From positions 1 to 30,788 of the IMG/VR virus record IMGVR_UViG_3300032291_000246: a stretch of 30,788 bases of DNA; one strand, written 5' to 3'. Shown in pieces: positions 1 to 6,223 of this stretch (the stretch's first letter is position 1; each line of letters opens with the position of its first letter). The notes beneath the pieces were generated by a model, which worked only from the letters and a program-made list of their open reading frames with translations, was not told the origin of the DNA and searched no databases. The DNA is from a virus. The position numbers and the translations under genes are program-made.

Positions 1-85
1 ATCATTAAGAGTATGGAGAGGTAAGGATAGAACAGCCATCTATCCACCCTTGGAGAATCTATGGCTAAAAGAAAAGGATAAGACA

Positions 86-481
86 ATGGATTTATTTGGA
101 TATGAATCACCAAAGCCAAGGACTGATGAGGGTTTTGAAGAATTTTGGAATGCTTACCCAAAGTGTTTTAGAAAAGGCGAAAAGACTGCCTGTAAAAAAA
201 AATGGGTTGAATCTTATTACTTCAGCCAAAAACAAACCATCTTAAAACACGTTCAATGGATGGCCACCACAGAGCAATGGTTAAAAGATAGCGGTGCATG
301 GATACCAGCACCCAAGGTTTATCTTAATCAGCAAAGATGGGATGGCGCTGACATTCCTGATTTAAAACCCAGACCAACTATTGACCCTGCATTGGCCAAG
401 ATTGCCGATGATAGCAAAAAGGCTGCGCCCATGCCAGACCATATCCGCAAGCAAATACAAGACATTAAAAGGAAAACATGA
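86..481 (+). CDS. Phage replication protein, DnaT/O-like C-terminal domain (possibly partial)
   Basis: The product from ATG 86 (131 residues) carries the FEEFWNAYPK ... KGEKTACKKKW ... APKVYLNQQRWDGA pattern. This pattern is typical of the C-terminal domain of phage replication proteins that recruit the host helicase (lambda O / DnaT-like or helicase-loader type). ATG 86 has an AAGGA Shine-Dalgarno about 8 bases upstream, which supports it as a start. However, the same frame is open to the left edge (from base 2, with a TTG at 50), and the upstream peptide VWRGKDRTAIYPPLE looks like the end of a winged-helix DNA-binding domain. The true gene may therefore begin outside the window. The other frame has a stop at 22-24, which would suit a separate upstream gene ending there. 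The stop overlaps the next ATG by four bases (ATGA), as in most genes of this rightward cluster. Confidence 0.75.
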   Translation: MDLFGYESPKPRTDEGFEEFWNAYPKCFRKGEKTACKKKWVESYYFSQKQTILKHVQWMATTEQWLKDSGAWIPAPKVYLNQQRWDGADIPDLKPRPTIDPALAKIADDSKKAAPMPDHIRKQIQDIKRKT

Positions 482-693
482 TGAAGCAATCATTCAAACT
501 TTCATACTGCGATTACATCGCAAACATTGTTCAAAAGTCACTAATGCAGTTTGACCAAGAAAACCTGCTTGACAAGGTGGGTCGCATCAAACTGGACTTA
601 GACTTTGATGGCGTATTTAACTCTACTGTCAAAACTATTGACATTGTGGATATGCAGGGCAAAGCCTACCGCGTAACCATTCAGGAGTTGTGA
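478..693 (+). CDS. Small hypothetical phage protein
   Basis: This 71-residue protein overlaps the replication gene's stop by ATGA, which suggests translational coupling; a second ATG follows at 481. The sequence is acidic in the middle (KLDLDFDGVFNSTVKTIDIVDMQGKAYRV) and reads like a small beta-rich domain. No signal peptide, membrane segment or metal motif is visible. I do not recognise the family. It lies between a replication protein and a zinc-ribbon protein in an early/middle cluster. The coding call rests on tight packing and on the next gene having its own good ribosome-binding site just at this gene's end. Confidence 0.7.
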   Translation: MMKQSFKLSYCDYIANIVQKSLMQFDQENLLDKVGRIKLDLDFDGVFNSTVKTIDIVDMQGKAYRVTIQEL

Positions 694-694
694 A

Positions 695-880
695 ATGTTT
701 AATCCAATTACTCTTGGCCGGATTGCACCTATTCATCAATTAAAGTTTTGCAATAACTGTCAAACTGAAAAACCACCAGAAGGAGGCGTTCAGGTCAATG
801 CTAAATGGTTGTGCCAGTTGTGCTGGACACAAAAAATTACTGGCCAAAATCTGAATAAAAACAGAAGGTCGGCAAAATGA
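695..880 (+). CDS. Small zinc-ribbon-like protein
   Basis: This 61-residue protein has two CxxC pairs (CNNC at about residues 19-22 and CQLC at about 40-43), the spacing of a small treble-clef or zinc ribbon that would bind one zinc ion. A strong AGGAG Shine-Dalgarno lies about 8 bases before ATG 695, inside the end of the preceding gene. The tail is basic (QNLNKNRRSAK), compatible with nucleic-acid binding. The stop overlaps the next ATG at 877 by ATGA. The fold follows from the Cys pattern. The function is unknown; small zinc-ribbon proteins of this kind are common beside phage replication and recombination genes. Confidence 0.75.
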   Translation: MFNPITLGRIAPIHQLKFCNNCQTEKPPEGGVQVNAKWLCQLCWTQKITGQNLNKNRRSAK

Positions 881-1209
881 ATGAAGAAATTAGCCCATTT
901 AAAGCACTTGATTTCATTCGCGACAACGCGCCTGGCTACGCCCAAGCCAAGGCCAACGTGGTTTATATGACCGAATACCGCAAAACAATTAAAGCCATGC
1001 TCATGGCAGCCAGTAGAGAAAAGACAGAATCAGCCAAAGAAACCTACGCCTATTCCCACCCTGAATACAAAGCCCATTTAAAAGCCCTAGAAACGGCTGT
1101 AGCAGAGTCTGAACGCCTTAGATGGCTTATGGTAGCGGCAGAGGCCAAAATCGCTGTCTGGCGCAGTTTAGAGTCTTCCAACCGCGCAGAAGGAAGGGCA
1201 ACAACATGA
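877..1209 (+). CDS. Helical phage protein of early/middle cluster, unknown function
   Basis: This 110-residue, mostly helical, charged protein contains YAQAKANVVYMTEYRKTIKAM and a C-terminal LRWLMVAAEAKIAVWRSLE segment. This pattern (an Ala/Glu-rich helix ending in IAVWRSLESSNRA) recurs in proteobacterial phages beside replication and HNH/recombination genes, where it is usually listed as hypothetical. An AAGG ribosome site precedes ATG 877. It overlaps both neighbours by ATGA. No catalytic motif is visible. A helical, possibly oligomeric accessory protein for DNA replication or recombination is a guess from position only. Confidence 0.75.
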   Translation: MNEEISPFKALDFIRDNAPGYAQAKANVVYMTEYRKTIKAMLMAASREKTESAKETYAYSHPEYKAHLKALETAVAESERLRWLMVAAEAKIAVWRSLESSNRAEGRATT

Positions 1210-1367
1210 TGGGAAAAATTGTTGCTTGTCTGCCAAACAGACCTGATGCCAAATGCGAAAACTGCAAACGCTATCAGGTTGCTAATGCTCAGTACTTTGT
1301 GAACGTCAAGAATTCCAAAGACAAAGCCTGCATTTATGTCCCAATTTCTTTACAGGTGAAATTATGA
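1206..1367 (+). CDS. Small protein with CxxC motif, hypothetical
   Basis: This product of 53 residues starts at ATG 1206, which overlaps the previous stop (ATGA) and follows an AAGGAAGG Shine-Dalgarno. Longer in-frame extensions upstream lie entirely inside the previous gene and are not needed. It has KCENCKRY (a CxxC) plus two further cysteines, one near the start and one near the end, so a small metal site is possible. The end overlaps the next ATG by four bases. The family is not recognised. The call rests on operon packing and start signals. Confidence 0.65.
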   Translation: MMGKIVACLPNRPDAKCENCKRYQVANAQYFVNVKNSKDKACIYVPISLQVKL

Positions 1368-1582
1368 AATCAGATGAAGATTTTGAATTTGAACGTATTG
1401 AGCGCGAAAACAAACTTAAATCTAGTGGAATGGATTGTTGTACATACGATTGCAATCAAGGCCGTAATTGTCCAGTACGCAATAAAACGCTAGAAGAAGT
1501 GGCCAAAGAATTTGAAAAAATGAAGCCATTTGGTGATACGGCTCAGTCATTTGCCCAATTTGTTCGGGGTTTAATGAAATGA
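1364..1582 (+). CDS. Small Cys-rich phage protein (CNQGRNCPVR motif)
   Basis: This 72-residue protein has an acidic N-terminus (DEDFEFERIERENK) followed by a Cys cluster, DCCTYDCNQGRNCPVRNK. The CxxxCNQGRxCPxR signature is common in very small proteins of proteobacterial phages, including many in Burkholderiales, of unknown function. It may bind zinc. An AGGTGA ribosome site precedes ATG 1364, and ATGA overlaps are present at both ends. The motif is the main clue to host lineage in this half of the window and is only suggestive. Confidence 0.75.
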   Translation: MKSDEDFEFERIERENKLKSSGMDCCTYDCNQGRNCPVRNKTLEEVAKEFEKMKPFGDTAQSFAQFVRGLMK

Positions 1583-2034
1583 AAAAGCAGACTAAACGCA
1601 AGCATTGGAAACTTTTGGATGTTATCCATCATGCCATTACTGGCGCTGGCATTACCCAAGAACATATATTGGATAAACTGCGAATGACTGAACTGGCCTC
1701 GCTCGATGCAATGACAAGGGGTCTAGGAACACTTCAGGATTGGCAAGAATTGACCGACATGATGAACATTTGTGAGGTCATGGCAATAGAAGGCATCGGG
1801 CCAGAAGCCTTGCCCTATTGCAAAGCCGCACAAGAGGCCCTAGAACAAGCCGCATTGCGTTATCAAAGCACTATGCGGATGGGACTATCAGGAACGGGAA
1901 TAAATGCTTTGCGCGAGGTTTTTGAGTACCACGATTTGCAAAGGCGAAGCATCCCCCGCAGCCAGTACGAAAAAATGATTATCAAAACCCGTCAACGCAT
2001 CCAGAGCAAAGCCAAAGAAGTGGTCGTTTTATGA
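1579..2034 (+). CDS. Phage protein of unknown function (151 aa)
   Basis: This is a helical protein with segments DWQELTDMMNICEVMAIEGIG, EALPYCKAAQEALEQAALRYQ and GINALREVFEYHDLQRRSIPRSQYEKM. I recall similar proteins in Burkholderiales prophages, in the early-to-late switch region just before recombination nucleases, but with no assigned function. No DNA-binding helix-turn-helix or catalytic motif is clear. The basic N-terminus (MKKQTKRKHWK) could contact nucleic acid. ATGA overlaps exist at both ends. A regulator such as an antiterminator is possible from position only. Confidence 0.7.
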   Translation: MKKQTKRKHWKLLDVIHHAITGAGITQEHILDKLRMTELASLDAMTRGLGTLQDWQELTDMMNICEVMAIEGIGPEALPYCKAAQEALEQAALRYQSTMRMGLSGTGINALREVFEYHDLQRRSIPRSQYEKMIIKTRQRIQSKAKEVVVL

Positions 2035-2543
2035 ACCACAATAAAAGATACATCAATATCTATTTAACAAAAACAGAATATGAGATTTGCCAGTTTATTG
2101 GCCAAATGCGCCACAAAATAACAGCACAAAATGTTTCTGAAGGCAGACAAGACACCAGCAAAGACCCTGTTCAAATGTGTGTTGATGGGGTTATTACTGA
2201 ATATGCTGTGGCCAAAACACTTAATCTAAACTTTGATTTCAATTGTAATTTTAGAAAGTTTGGCGCCGATTTAACCTTGAGAGATGGCAGGCCACTGGAG
2301 GTTAAAAGCACAACAACCGTAGGCGGTAATCTCAATGCTGTGCGAGGTTCTGTCGCCAAGCCAGCCGCAATTTTTGTCTTAACAGAAATTCACGCATCTC
2401 ATATTCGGCTTGTCGGATGGATTGGGCGAGCAAGGCTTCTTCATCCTGATAACCTAAGAAATGTTGGTCGGGGTGAATTTTACTCTGTTGCTCAATCTGA
2501 ACTTTATCCATTTGATGAAAAATATTACAAAGAAACACTATGA
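2031..2543 (+). CDS. PD-(D/E)XK-like nuclease-fold protein
   Basis: This 170-residue protein has an N-terminal helical part and then a nuclease-like core. E57 (in GVITEYAVAKTL), D80 (in FGADLTL) and E90-V-K92 (in PLEVKS) form the E...D-x9-ExK arrangement of the PD-(D/E)XK superfamily. This superfamily includes Holliday-junction resolvases, exonucleases and restriction enzymes. The following strand-rich region (AAIFVLTEI, IRLVGWIGRARLL) suits the rest of that fold. A role in phage recombination or genome processing is inferred from the fold and from the Ref-like HNH gene directly downstream. The gene starts at an ATGA overlap and its 3' end overlaps the next gene by 29 bases. Confidence 0.75.
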   Translation: MNHNKRYINIYLTKTEYEICQFIGQMRHKITAQNVSEGRQDTSKDPVQMCVDGVITEYAVAKTLNLNFDFNCNFRKFGADLTLRDGRPLEVKSTTTVGGNLNAVRGSVAKPAAIFVLTEIHASHIRLVGWIGRARLLHPDNLRNVGRGEFYSVAQSELYPFDEKYYKETL

Positions 2544-2793
2544 ACAAGTTGCATCACTTGGGTGCATTTTGTGCCGATATCTTGCCTTTGGACAAACGCC
2601 TTGTGAAATCCACCACATCCGCAGATTTGGCGGTAAACGAGACAACGCCCCTGTTATTGGTTTATGCCCAGAGCATCACCGAGGTAACAAAGGCGTTCAT
2701 GGGCTTGGCCACAAAGGATTTGAAAAACACTACGGCATAAGCGAACACGAATTGCTGGATTTAACCACCGCGGCACTTACGCGAATAGCCTAG
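2515..2793 (+). CDS. Ref-family HNH recombination nuclease
   Basis: This 92-residue protein has a Cys/His-rich HNH core: C17-x2-C20, then C30EIHHIRR with H33/H34, N44, C51PEHHRGNKG with H54/H55, and H62. The pattern CxxC...HHIR...N...LCPEHHRGN.GVHG matches the RecA-dependent nuclease Ref of phage P1 and its short phage homologues. Ref cuts DNA at RecA-formed displacement loops. ATG 2515 is the first in-frame ATG that leaves this domain intact without a long extension. It lies inside the preceding gene and has no good Shine-Dalgarno, so coupling is likely. The 3' end runs 17 bases into the oppositely oriented endolysin gene. Confidence 0.85.
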   Translation: MKNITKKHYEQVASLGCILCRYLAFGQTPCEIHHIRRFGGKRDNAPVIGLCPEHHRGNKGVHGLGHKGFEKHYGISEHELLDLTTAALTRIA

Positions 2794-3199
2794 TTCCTTG
2801 TTTGTCAATAATTAACGCTTGTTTGCGTGGCGTTCCACCCGATTGATTGGTAATGCTTACGTGCGTCCAGCGGTCGAATTCCCGAATTACTTGGTCGTAA
2901 GGTAGGTCAGACGCGATGATAGCCCTGACAACTTGGTCTGGGGTCATGCCTGGCACTCGAATATCAGCCGCACAACCAATCCGGTGCTGTGATGTGTCTT
3001 TGCTGCCTACCGCGTCATTTACCGCTTTAGACCTGAACGCACTGTTAACCATAATTGGTTTACCACCAAGAACGGTTTTGACTGCCTCAAGGAATTCAGC
3101 CAATCTTTGAATGTTTGCAAGTTCAGTTTCATTTGGGGTGTTATCCAAGGTTCTGTGGTCGGTGTGGGTGAGTTCTTCTAGCGTGAAATGTTCTGTCAT
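2777..3199 (-). CDS. Endolysin, M15 family peptidase (VanY/M15_3-like)
   Basis: This 140-residue enzyme has the zinc ligands of peptidase M15: H72 in SQHRIGCAADI, D79 in the same segment, and H113 in RWTHVSI. The upstream SAFRS (53-57) is also typical. These single-domain M15 enzymes hydrolyse D-Ala-D-Ala or L-Ala-D-Glu bonds in peptidoglycan and act as phage endolysins. No signal peptide is seen, so it should need the holin to reach the wall. It overlaps the holin stop by ATGA and is the last gene of the leftward late operon. Its final 17 bases overlap the Ref gene on the other strand. Confidence 0.9.
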   Translation of the reverse strand: MTEHFTLEELTHTDHRTLDNTPNETELANIQRLAEFLEAVKTVLGGKPIMVNSAFRSKAVNDAVGSKDTSQHRIGCAADIRVPGMTPDQVVRAIIASDLPYDQVIREFDRWTHVSITNQSGGTPRKQALIIDKQGTRLFA

Positions 3200-3606
3200 T
3201 TTTTACCCTTCATGTCTGCCAGTTTTTCAACTGTACGGCCACCAAAGTAAGCCAAGAAAATAATCTGACCCCACTGGCCAAGCAATTGAACATAGGATTC
3301 TTGCGCGTTATGTCCAAAGGCAGACATCATGGTGAACACAAAATAGGCCACAAAGATGGCTATAAGGGCCATAGGGCGAATATTTTTAGACAGCCAAGAG
3401 TCAGACCCCATGTCTGCTTTCCAGCGGTCTGTAACGGCTGTTTGCTCTATTTCAAATAACTTCGTGTCATTGGCCATTTTTGCCAACTCGCCATCTTGCG
3501 CCATCTTTGACAGTTCAAGTTGCGCCTTGGCTTTGGCTTCTGGGTCCGGTATTAACTTGTCTATAAGTTTTCCACCAACCGATAAAAGTGCATCAAGTCC
3601 AATCAT
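3196..3606 (-). CDS. Holin, GTA-type three-TM holin family
   Basis: This 136-residue protein starts at the ATG that overlaps the previous stop by ATGA; a longer in-frame extension upstream is unlikely. The N-terminal GLDALLSVGGKLIDKLIPDPEAKAKAQLEL matches the holin family known from gene transfer agents (GTA_holin_3TM). Two clear membrane segments follow at about residues 77-97 (RPMALIAIFVAYFVFTMMSA) and 105-125 (QWGQIIFLAYFGGRTVE). The N-terminal region is amphipathic. It would form the membrane lesion that releases the M15 endolysin encoded directly downstream. The holin-endolysin pair closes the late operon. Confidence 0.85.
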   Translation of the reverse strand: MIGLDALLSVGGKLIDKLIPDPEAKAKAQLELSKMAQDGELAKMANDTKLFEIEQTAVTDRWKADMGSDSWLSKNIRPMALIAIFVAYFVFTMMSAFGHNAQESYVQLLGQWGQIIFLAYFGGRTVEKLADMKGKK

Positions 3607-4214
3607 TGTTTTGCCCTCGCTAGCATCGTACTTGCAATTTGTAACATACCCATTGCTTTGTGTAAATCCTTTGGCTCTTTTTCCCAACCAACGGTGATTT
3701 GCCCAACAAAGCGCCCTTGCTCTGGCGGCACACTAACTCGGCATCCAAAGGTTACGCCTTTTTCAATGTACCAAAGCCCAATTTCACTTTGTGCTACGGT
3801 GTATTCGCTACAGGGTATTTCATTGGCCATCAATGCAACCACATCACGGTTGTTGGCAGAACTCTGAGTAAAAAGGCCAACATCTAAACCTTCATGGGTT
3901 CTGTCTCTGCCTTCACGGGTATATGCTCGAAACAGCACCCTTGTGCCAAACAAAGGATTGACTTTGAAAATGGCAACAATTGCTGCATCCGAATTCTTAA
4001 ACAGATGGGCCGCGACATCCTCGGCTCGGTCTTCAACGATTGTTGGCAGTTTCTTATTCTCTTTGTACGCCTCAAACAAAAAGGCTTGGTTCTGCCAGAC
4101 AAAGTATCCAGAAAAAGCAAACACCGCCATGAGTATCAGCGCAAACAGTTTGAACGGGCTATCCACATAGGATAAAACTTTGCTCAATATATCGTTTGTT
4201 TTATCCTCACTCAT
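3603..4214 (-). CDS. Membrane-anchored protein of lysis cassette, unknown
   Basis: This 203-residue protein is read from ATG 4214, which overlaps the previous stop (ATGA). It has one membrane segment at residues 20-40 (PFKLFALILMAVFAFSGYFVW) followed by a soluble domain. The soluble part (DAAIVAIFKVNPLFGTRVLF, then NEIPCSEYTVAQSEIGLWYIEKGVTFGCRVSVP) alternates strands and helices and resembles a GAF-like sensor fold. That is a pattern impression, not a proven homology. Two cysteines (135 and 158) could pair if the domain is periplasmic. Position just before the holin suggests a part in lysis, perhaps timing, but no known antiholin or spanin motif is visible. Confidence 0.8.
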   Translation of the reverse strand: MSEDKTNDILSKVLSYVDSPFKLFALILMAVFAFSGYFVWQNQAFLFEAYKENKKLPTIVEDRAEDVAAHLFKNSDAAIVAIFKVNPLFGTRVLFRAYTREGRDRTHEGLDVGLFTQSSANNRDVVALMANEIPCSEYTVAQSEIGLWYIEKGVTFGCRVSVPPEQGRFVGQITVGWEKEPKDLHKAMGMLQIASTMLARAKQ

Positions 4215-4690
4215 TTTTTCCCCGTGTAAGTCATTATGTTCCACAGAAATAAAAAGAAAATTAACACAACAATAATGCCACTGGTTGCAAACCACAAATC
4301 ATTGTGTAATTTCATCTTTGCTTTTCGCAAATCTTCTTCTTCTTTTAATCTTTCTTTTTGTAACTTAATCCGCAAATCCATCATTTGCTTGTACACATCC
4401 ATGCCGTAGCGCATCTTTATCATGCTCTGCAATTGCATATCCTGTTTTCGCATTGTCTCGCGAGCAACAGCAATTTGCATTGCTTCTTCTTCGACCGACA
4501 TCCCACTTTGGGATTTGCCAAATAACTTAGGCTTTTTCTTTTGATTTGCGCCAACGTAAAAGTTAGCCGCCGCTGTGTACCATTTGCCTAATTGACCAAC
4601 AACATCCTCAATTTCCCGCCCTGCTGATACCAATGCCTTAACGCCTTTAAAGGCAGCATTTGCCATTGCAAAAGCGGTAAGCGGGTCAAT
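4211..4690 (-). CDS. Coiled-coil tail-anchored membrane protein; probable AUU start
   Basis: The frame encodes a cationic N-terminal part, a long charged coiled coil (about residues 60-125, rich in K/E/R with MRYGMDVYKQMMDL) and one C-terminal membrane segment (FATSGIIVVLIFFLFLWNI). Similar tail-anchored proteins occur near lysis genes in aquatic phages, without known function. The first ATG is at 4666 but has no Shine-Dalgarno. An in-frame ATT at 4690 has GGGAG six bases upstream and adds IDPLTAFA, which resembles the M-DP-T-A N-termini I recall for such proteins. I therefore place the start at ATT 4690 (159 residues). If that is wrong, the protein begins at 4666 with 151 residues. Confidence 0.75.
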   Translation of the reverse strand: MDPLTAFAMANAAFKGVKALVSAGREIEDVVGQLGKWYTAAANFYVGANQKKKPKLFGKSQSGMSVEEEAMQIAVARETMRKQDMQLQSMIKMRYGMDVYKQMMDLRIKLQKERLKEEEDLRKAKMKLHNDLWFATSGIIVVLIFFLFLWNIMTYTGKK

Positions 4691-4706
4691 TTTTAACTCC
4701 CAGACA

Positions 4707-4886
4707 TTATTTCAAATGCATCAAAGAAGAATAAACTACACCAGCCATAGCAACTAGCATCGTGCCACAGGCTTTAATTAGGATGCTTTCTAACCGTTTT
4801 AAACGGGCATTAATTTGCTCATAACGAAGGGCGCATACTTCTTCATGCGTACTAAGTCTGGCATCAGTTGTTGATATTTCAGGCAT
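4707..4886 (-). CDS. Small membrane protein, 59 residues
   Basis: This short frame encodes 59 residues: MPEISTTDARLSTHEEVCAL, then RYEQINARLKRLE, then a hydrophobic end ILIKACGTMLVAMAGVVYSSLM. A short amphipathic helix with a HEEVCALRYEQINARLKRLE-type signature followed by one membrane helix is a familiar layout. Small proteins like this sit beside lysis or terminase genes of aquatic podo- and siphoviruses and resemble XhlA-like membrane proteins. Its ATG lies in the last eight bases of the glycosyltransferase gene, so the two are probably coupled. A holin-accessory or membrane-docking role is inference. The gene is easily missed because of its length. Confidence 0.7.
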   Translation of the reverse strand: MPEISTTDARLSTHEEVCALRYEQINARLKRLESILIKACGTMLVAMAGVVYSSLMHLK

Positions 4887-5943
4887 TTTTCATTGCTTCA
4901 CGGTTAGATAAAAGAAGGGGATTTTCTGGTGAGAATTTTAAGGCTTCTTCGTTAAGTTGTCTTGCTTCTTCAATTTTTCCAAGATGCCAAGCCGCAATGG
5001 ATGCGTACATATAGGGTTTTTCCTCCCATGCACTTGGGTCCATTGTGTAAACCAAGGCTTTATCTTTAATTGACAAAGCCTTTTTAGCCGTGTAATAACT
5101 CAAATCCCAATCCATTTGCATATAGGCAAACACCGACAAATCCACCCACGGCTCACGGCTGGTTGGACATTCAATTGTTGCCATTTGATACCACTTAAAA
5201 GCATCGTGATTGTTTTTCAGGTTCTCATAGGATTTACCTAAAAGTCGCATTGCATAACTTCTTTCGGTATTCCATACCGCTTCTGGCATTGCAAGGTACT
5301 TATGAAGCGCCACAATCGCTTCTTCCCAACGTGAATAGAAGGTTAACTCCCTAGCAAAATAAAACGCATTGCGAGGGCAGAAAGGGTCTTCCTTGACCGC
5401 CAGTTCAAGTAGCGGCATATATTGACCGCGGGATTTGGTGTTGTCGGGCAGATGCCTAACTAACAGCATATCGGTGTGTGCATATATTTCCTGTATGCGA
5501 CCATCTGGTCGGGGATACTCATGGACTGCATGATGGAATCTGTAACCATGACGGGAGAATATCTTTTCGTAAAAGAAAGAGATTCCGCAACCCCAATCAA
5601 ATTTGTAGCGAAGTCTGGTTGTTCCATCAATCCACACACGTTCAATTTCTTCACGCCAATTGGGTTCAAGCACTTCATCTAAATCTAGGCTAATAACAAT
5701 ATCAATGTCCCTTGGAAGCAATGCAATAGCGGCATTTCTTGCTAAATCAAACCGCCAAGGGCTGATGCAAATGTCATAGACAAGTGCGCCACAATTCATT
5801 GCTTGTTGGATAGTGTCATCAGATGAGCCTGTATCCGCAATTAAGATTAAATCTGCATCTTTTGCCGAATCACAAAATCGTTTTACAAATTCTGATTCAT
5901 TTTTACTAATCGCAGAAACTGCTATCTTGAGTTTTCTTGTCAT
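4879..5943 (-). CDS. Family 2 glycosyltransferase with C-terminal TPR region
   Basis: This 354-residue protein starts with a GT-A fold: KIAVSAISKNE (residues 6-16), DTGSSDDT (37-44) and the DxD-like LDLDE (86-90), which would bind the metal and nucleotide sugar. It continues with FHHAVHEYP (136-144). From about 190 to the end there are helical repeats with spacing like TPRs (NAFYFARELTFYSRWEEAIV, MRLLGKSYENLKNNHDAFKWY, SIAAWHLGKIEEARQLNEEAL). GT2-TPR proteins transfer sugars to proteins or polysaccharides. AGGA precedes ATG 5943. Its place directly after the fibre genes suggests it glycosylates a virion protein, or alters the host surface. The target is unknown. Confidence 0.9.
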   Translation of the reverse strand: MTRKLKIAVSAISKNESEFVKRFCDSAKDADLILIADTGSSDDTIQQAMNCGALVYDICISPWRFDLARNAAIALLPRDIDIVISLDLDEVLEPNWREEIERVWIDGTTRLRYKFDWGCGISFFYEKIFSRHGYRFHHAVHEYPRPDGRIQEIYAHTDMLLVRHLPDNTKSRGQYMPLLELAVKEDPFCPRNAFYFARELTFYSRWEEAIVALHKYLAMPEAVWNTERSYAMRLLGKSYENLKNNHDAFKWYQMATIECPTSREPWVDLSVFAYMQMDWDLSYYTAKKALSIKDKALVYTMDPSAWEEKPYMYASIAAWHLGKIEEARQLNEEALKFSPENPLLLSNREAMKNA

Positions 5944-5959
5944 GTCTTATCCTATTTTG

Positions 5960-6223
5960 TTAACAGTCTTGCGCGTCCTCAAAGCCAACTTGCTGTTTCA
6001 GGTCAGCATATAGACCATCCATCAGATTACCCTGTGGGGTTGGGCAGTAGAAAGCGTGTTGTGCTACTTCCTGTGCGTTTGCTTGCCTAGCGTCAGCATT
6101 GGCAGACACAGACACTTGGTACTGCACTTGGTCTTTGTTGCCAAAGATGTTGGTGATGCGGGCGTATGCGTCTGTGAATGGAACGCCTACGTTGCTTGTG
6201 GGGATAGAGATTTTTAGAGCCAT
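5960..6223 (-). CDS. Small virion-associated protein, hypothetical
   Basis: This 87-residue protein starts MALKISIPTSNVGVPFTDAYARITNIFGNKDQVQYQVSVSANADAR. It looks like a small beta-rich domain with alternating hydrophobic residues and ends in an acidic stretch. I recall comparable small proteins next to tail-fibre genes in freshwater phages, but no function is established. It starts where the YadA-like fibre gene stops (shared base at 6223), so it is part of the same transcript. A fibre-associated or decoration role is inference from position. Confidence 0.7.
   Translation of the reverse strand: MALKISIPTSNVGVPFTDAYARITNIFGNKDQVQYQVSVSANADARQANAQEVAQHAFYCPTPQGNLMDGLYADLKQQVGFEDAQDC

Noticed and set aside
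2540-2740. 66-residue plus frame starting ATG 2540 inside the Ref gene
   Set aside because: It lies out of frame with the strong HNH/Cys-His pattern of the gene from 2515.
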